Origin: Symsagittifera roscoffensis
Lineage: Eukaryota > Xenacoelomorpha > Acoela > Convolutidae
Direction of reading: 5' to 3'
Length of the DNA: 64,000 nucleotides
Assembly (NCBI RefSeq): GCF_963678635.1
Contig: NC_087071.1
Span: 2,780,537-2,844,536 of the forward strand
Shown: positions 48,101 through 54,100 of the stretch, one piece after another
How positions within the stretch are numbered: the stretch's first letter is position 1
Layout: the number at the start of each line of letters is the position of its first letter
Program-made: the position numbers and the translations under genes
Notes under the pieces: generated by a model
Told to the model about the DNA's origin: nothing
What the model saw: only the letters and a program-made list of their open reading frames with translations
The model's database searches: none

Positions 48101-51100
48101 TGAGGTCTGAAATTTTTTCTTGCTTGTGAAATTAAATCTATATTATGTGTGAAATAATCTATTATAAACCATGCCAAAATTTTTTGTAAGTCATGTTTTG
48201 TATGTTGTGAAACATCATCTTTGGTGAAATTTTCTTTAATTATATGTAGAAAAGTTGAAAATAGTGTGATTTCATGTCGTACCTTTATATGTTTGGATGT
48301 CTCTGTCGGTGAGACATTTGAGATTGGGATTTCGTTTTCTAATATTGAGATATAACTATATATTATTGCAAAAACTAAATATGGAGTTTGCTCTTTGTGA
48401 GTTATGATGTTGTATGCTTTTTATATATTCTGAGAATACTTTTGAAAATTCTAAATCAAGGTCGTCTGTTTGAATTACATATTTGCGATGATTCGGGTTT
48501 GGTGAGGTGAATTCTATGGTGTAGATTCCGTAGTGTTGTGTCAAATTACATATATCTTTCAGATAGTGATCAATAATTTGTCTTTTGATTTTTACATCTG
48601 GGAACTCTGTTTTACATGGGCTGATTCCGGGTTCAAACAAATTTAGGAGTAAATTCTTGCAAAATATATGCTGTCCTCTATGATTGGTTGCATCTACGAG
48701 GAAGGTGAAGATATCGTCATCATCTGGACTATCTTCACTTGGAGTGTGTGTTTGGCTCATTTTTTTCGTTTAATGACTGTTAATAGGTAATTATCGATGT
48801 GTCTAATTGGTTGATTCCAGTTATATAAGTGTACTGGTTTGTGTTTATTTTGCTTTTTATTCGTCTTTTTCCTCTTTTTGATGAATTTGAAGTTGTTTCT
48901 GAGTCGGAAAAATATAATTGATCGTGAATGGGGCAATTTTTATCTTTAGATTCTTTTAATTTATAGAGTTCGTCTAAATTGCTGGCTTCTGATTCTGAAA
49001 ATGCGTTTCTATTTTTGGAAAATCTTTTTCGTGTTATTTGTCTTTGTTTAGTTATTATTTTTCTTTTTAGTGTTTGTCGTTTTGTTCTAATATATCCAAC
49101 TGTTTGTGTGTGAGGTGTGATTACAAGATCGTATTTTTTGTTTTCTATTTCACAGTTGTGCAAAACGATTGTTTGTTTGTTTCCTAGATTTTTAAATGAC
49201 ATAAGGTTTAGGATGACGGATGCAAAAAGTTGTTAGATGATTTCTATTTTCTTAAATTGTTAGTCCTTACGATTTTTTGGTTAGCTTAACCTGGGTCTAT
49301 TTGTTCAGGGTTGGAGAGAAAAGTATATCAATTCCGAAGAATGATTTTTTACTTTCTCGTGGCTAGTATAAGCTAAGGTGTTAACTTACTTAATCTTACT
49401 TAGGGGTAGTGATTGTGTTCAAGGGTTGGAGAATAGTAAATCGATCCACAAGGTTCAGGTATAATTAGAACGCGAGTAGTTCGTTAGATACTATTTTAAA
49501 CTTACTAAGTCTAAGATTTATCCTGGGTCTTGATAAGAGGAGGGATCAAGTGAAGGATGAATAACCGAAGTTCTTCACTGTTTATCCTAATTTGAATGAT
49601 AAGCTTTGTTCAAAAATTTCTATTAGTCTTGGGTTTTTAGAGAGGGTTGGATAGTGAATCGACGTTTGAGGTCGTTAGACACTAGCTAAGTGGGTGGAGG
49701 AGAACAAAATTGTTCTTTTTGATCCAAGGATAGGCCTTGATGATCAAGTTTTAAATTTAATTAAATAGAAAATGAATTAAGATCCAAGGATAAACCTTGA
49801 TGATCTGGTTTTAAATTTAAGTAATTTTAAGTTTAAAATGATTTAAATTTGTTTAGTGAGTTAATGATTGCTGTTATGTTTTAGGTGATGAAGCTGGGAC
49901 AATTGGATGATTTATGATTACTAACAGTTTATTGTCATGCTACTAATTTTTATTTTGATTTTCAATAAATATTTTCCAAACATGTTTTATATAATACTAC
50001 AGAATTTTAGGAAAACGATCTGAGATCTTTTTATCAATCGTTATTGTATATTAATATTTTGTTTAGCGCCTGTAATGATTATGAAGATTGACTTCAAAAT
50101 TTTATGTTTGCAAATGAAAATCTAAATTCATTGCTAATAGAATTCTAAATATAAAAGTTTGTGTTGGCTTTTGACGTACTATCATATAACTAATTGGTAA
50201 GTTTCTATTTTGTCGTATGTCGTCTCTGGTTCGAGGTCTTCTTGCAATTCCGGGTAGTTCTGTTATCGTTCGGAATATTGGCTCTGATCTGTTGAGTCGT
50301 AGAGACATTTCGATTAAATTATCGTCGTATAACATTTTTAAAATGTTTTGTCTAAATTCTAATCTATTTTTGGTTAATTCTAAGCTATTAAGGTCTTGTT
50401 CGAGACTTATGGTCGCACCAGATGAGTTAGAACCGAGATGGTTAACTCATGGAGTAATTTCGGATAGGGTACACCGTCTGCTCGTCACGCTATCTTATTT
50501 TCGGCCGGATAGATTCGTGCAACTTCTTAGTCTAATACCGATCCTAATCTTACTCTTATACTATCTAGTCTCAGGTTGTTTAACTAGTCTCTGCTAGGCT
50601 CAATAGATCTAGGGTATACTGGTTTATTGCGGCTGCTGAAGTCTTCTTGGAGAGTCAACTAATTTCTAAGTTAAATTCAAATCTCTCTGGTGCTGAAATT
50701 ACAAGTAATTCCAGCACTTACAAATAAGTGGGTTGTTAGTTAGATGGATCATGATTGGTTAATATTAAATACTTTACAGTGGTAAAATATCTAATTTATC
50801 CAATCATAAAATGTAGTTTAGATCAGGTTCCACCTGAGAGACACACTAAACTTACACGCCCTAAAATAATTATGTTCTCTGTTTATTTAAAAAGTTACTT
50901 ATTCCAGTGCTCTATCTCTATACCTAAGGCAACTGTTTTAATCCTCTTTAAAACTATGATTCAACCAAACTACCTCGCCAAACCAACCGTCATTTCCTAG
51001 AACAACTGCTATTTTCTAGGCGTTTTCTAGGAGTTGATTCAAAGACAAATAAGCGTTTAAAAAAACATTTTCCCTCAGCAATATTTGTTAAAAATTTTAA

Positions 51101-54100
51101 GCTGCTATTGGTTTTTACATCAAATGCACTAGAGTTCTGCAGTGGAAAAAAACGGTTCCATTGTACCAAATTAATAAATCAAAAATAACTGTTTAGAAAA
51201 AGCAAGGATACCAAATATGATAATTTGCTTGTTTATCTCCACAGTATAAAATTGCATGACTACCCTTTTCTCTTCAAGGAAAAATAGTTCTTTTGTTTGG
51301 TTTTTGTTTTTGTTCCGGCTTTCCTAACGAAAGTAATGGAATATTTGTGCTCGGGTTTTTTTTTCTTTAGACAAATTTCCAATTTTTAACAAGCCATTTT
51401 TGACTGAATTTTTTTCTATACTTCAAAAGGTATTGTTGTCTTGAACTTAAACTTGAACAAAAAAGGCTTCAAAATAGGTGTCTACAAAAATGATATTCAA
51501 TAAAAAAAGCTTCAAAATTGTTCTTTTGAGAAAAGATATTGAACGAAAGATATTGAACGAAAAAAGCTTCAAAATTGTTGTCTTTAAAAAAGATATTGAA
51601 CGAAAGATATTGAACGAAAAAAGCGTCAAAGTTGTTGTCTTGATTACAGGTAACAACTTGAGACTCCATTGCCCTTTAACATTTCGATTGCTTTTTTGAC
51701 AAATTGATGGTTTTTCTACTCCATTCTACAGTCTCAAGGTCATTAGTTGTGACAAAAAAGGTTTTTTTAATAAAAAAATTGAAATAAAATATTTTTTGAC
51801 AATGATTGAGGAACTTTTGGCAAATTGTATCAAAGAAAATGTGCGTCGAAAATCAAAATTAACCAGTTTATTTCGATTGCTGCATAGTTATAAATCTTTA
51901 TTTGGACGAAAAACGGGATCGACAGATTTTATCAGAGCAGCGACTTGGTAAAAAAGCTTTGCAACGAGATAGAAAACGGCGTTTTTTTTTATTTGAGCTT
52001 GTTAAATTTTTTGATCATAGACGAAATTGCACTTCTAGTGCTAATTTTTTAACAATGAAAAGTTGAAAACGACTGCATCACCTTGAATTGCCAATTAGTT
52101 TATGTTTTTTGAGTAAACTTATAACTTGCACAGAAAAAATGCAGGTATATTTATTTAAAGATATTTTTGAATGTTAATTTCAGTGTATTTTTGAACCGGA
52201 CTGTACAATGAGATACTACATGATGAAGATTTGATTAGAGTAAGGTTTTCGAATCAGCTCTTTTTTCCAAAAAAAATTATATATTTTTTAAAAATTTTTT
52301 AACTAGTTATTTAAACTAGATTTTGTTGGGCCAAAATTCTGCAAATTCTATTTTTATCACATTACCACCTGAGTTGCTTGTCCATGGGATTCCATCACTG
52401 GGGGCACATTGCGAGACCAAACTGTGCACTGGATAGGCGCATATTTTAGTGTGTATGTTCCTCGATTCCAAAGACAAGTATTTAAACACTTCAAATTTTT
52501 GTCGGTACGATCAAAGAAAATGAAAGAACAAAAGAAGGACAAAAGGAGCGTCCTTGTTGCAGAATTTGCTCACAATTCACAAAAAGCACAGTTTGGACTG
52601 GTAGTGCATCTCTGGAGCCGGGCCTGGTCAGGGGAAAGCATTTCAAAGCCTTGCAGCGATTGCCTGTGCACTGTGCTTCCGGGATAAATCAGATCCCAAA
52701 AACGATACAAACCAAAATATTTCCTCATACAAGAAAAAACCTATAGGTTAATTGGCAAGAATCTTGCAGAAACACTGCATTTTCAGATTCAACATAGAAA
52801 ATACCATTTGAAATTTTAACAGACTTACAACCCGCACCGAAGTTTTATGGATAAAATGGGTTATAATCGACTTTTGTTGACTAAAATGTTGTCTATTTAA
52901 TCGATTATCGTGGCAAATTCAGGCAACTCATTGGAATTTTAGTCCAATTTAACCGTATTTTTTGAAAAATACAAATTTTTAAAATCCATTATAACCGATT
53001 ATAATCTATTTTTTTCTGCCTTTAAGATTTGTATGTTATTAAAACTTTCGTGGAGTAATTGATTTCGACTAACAGTATACTGGCTGTCGTTCTTTTTATT
53101 AATTCAACAAGTTTATTTGACGGAGTAGTCCGGACACTGCAATGATGGCGTTCGTTTTTTAACAAAGCTGCGTGAATCAATGTTTTGGTCATGTTATACC
53201 CGCACGGAACTTTCATGGGTAAAAATCGATTAAAAAGGATTTTTGTTGACTAAAATGTTGCCTATTATCATGGCAAATGTAAGCAACGTAATTCATTTTT
53301 AATCCATTTTAATCTATTATTCTTGAAAAAAAATCAACAAAATCCATTATAACCAATGAAAATCTATTTTTTGTTTTCAATGGACTATTTCGAATTATGA
53401 TGGAAAAATTTTTCTACTTAAAATCCATAAAAATTGGTTTAACTTTGTAAATAGTGTTTCTACTTTTTCAGGTCGATTGCAAAAATCGAACGACCACGTT
53501 CATCCAGGGGCGGCCGATATGTAGTAATTTCGAAGAGCTATTAAAATAGAGCAACTTTATTCTTTTTCCCCCCTACGTCACCCCATCTTCCCCACATTTG
53601 AACCCAAACGCGTTTACCACACCCTCACTCAACACTAAACACCCCCACAGGGACAGGTAACCACGTAGTAGAGGTAGAAGTGGGGAGGGGTGGTGGGTGA
53701 TGTAGTGTGGGTTCTATCCATTAGCACCCCCCCATACACACACACCACTCCAACCATCCCCCCAACACGTTTACCCATACTACATAATTCCTATCCAGGT
53801 GGGGATGTTTAGTGTTTAGTGGGAGTGTGGTAAACGCATGGGAAGGGGTTTTGGATTTAAACGCGGGTTTGGCGAATAACTCCAATAAAATACTAACAAA
53901 AATAAGTGACTTTCTATACATTTTCATTAACGCGATTGAAATCGGAAAACGTTGAAATAAAGCGAGAGAACAAAATAACTAACTTGAGTTTAACATCATA
54001 ATGAAAAAAGGAAACAGCACACCGAAAACTTTTAGTAAATTGATAATAATCCATTATAATCGATTATAGTTAATTAATTTTCTTTTTTTTGAAAATAAGT

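Larger units (their letters stand above)
32163..50832 (-). mobile_element. Complete 18.7-kb env-bearing Gypsy-type retroelement (copy 2)
   Basis: Bounded by two 410-bp direct LTRs that differ at three positions and flanked by CCTG on both sides (32159-32162 and 50833-50836), a 4-bp target duplication as in Gypsy/errantivirus-type integration. On the minus strand the order is LTR, PBS, leader, gag, pro-RT-RNaseH-IN, membrane/PST-rich ORF, env-like, terminal ORF, 3' UTR, LTR. Typical Gypsy elements are 5-10 kb; this one is 18,670 bp because of extra ORFs. Coding frames are interrupted by several stops and shifts, so this copy is probably defective. It lies in sense within intron 1 of the host gene. 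Confidence 0.93.
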
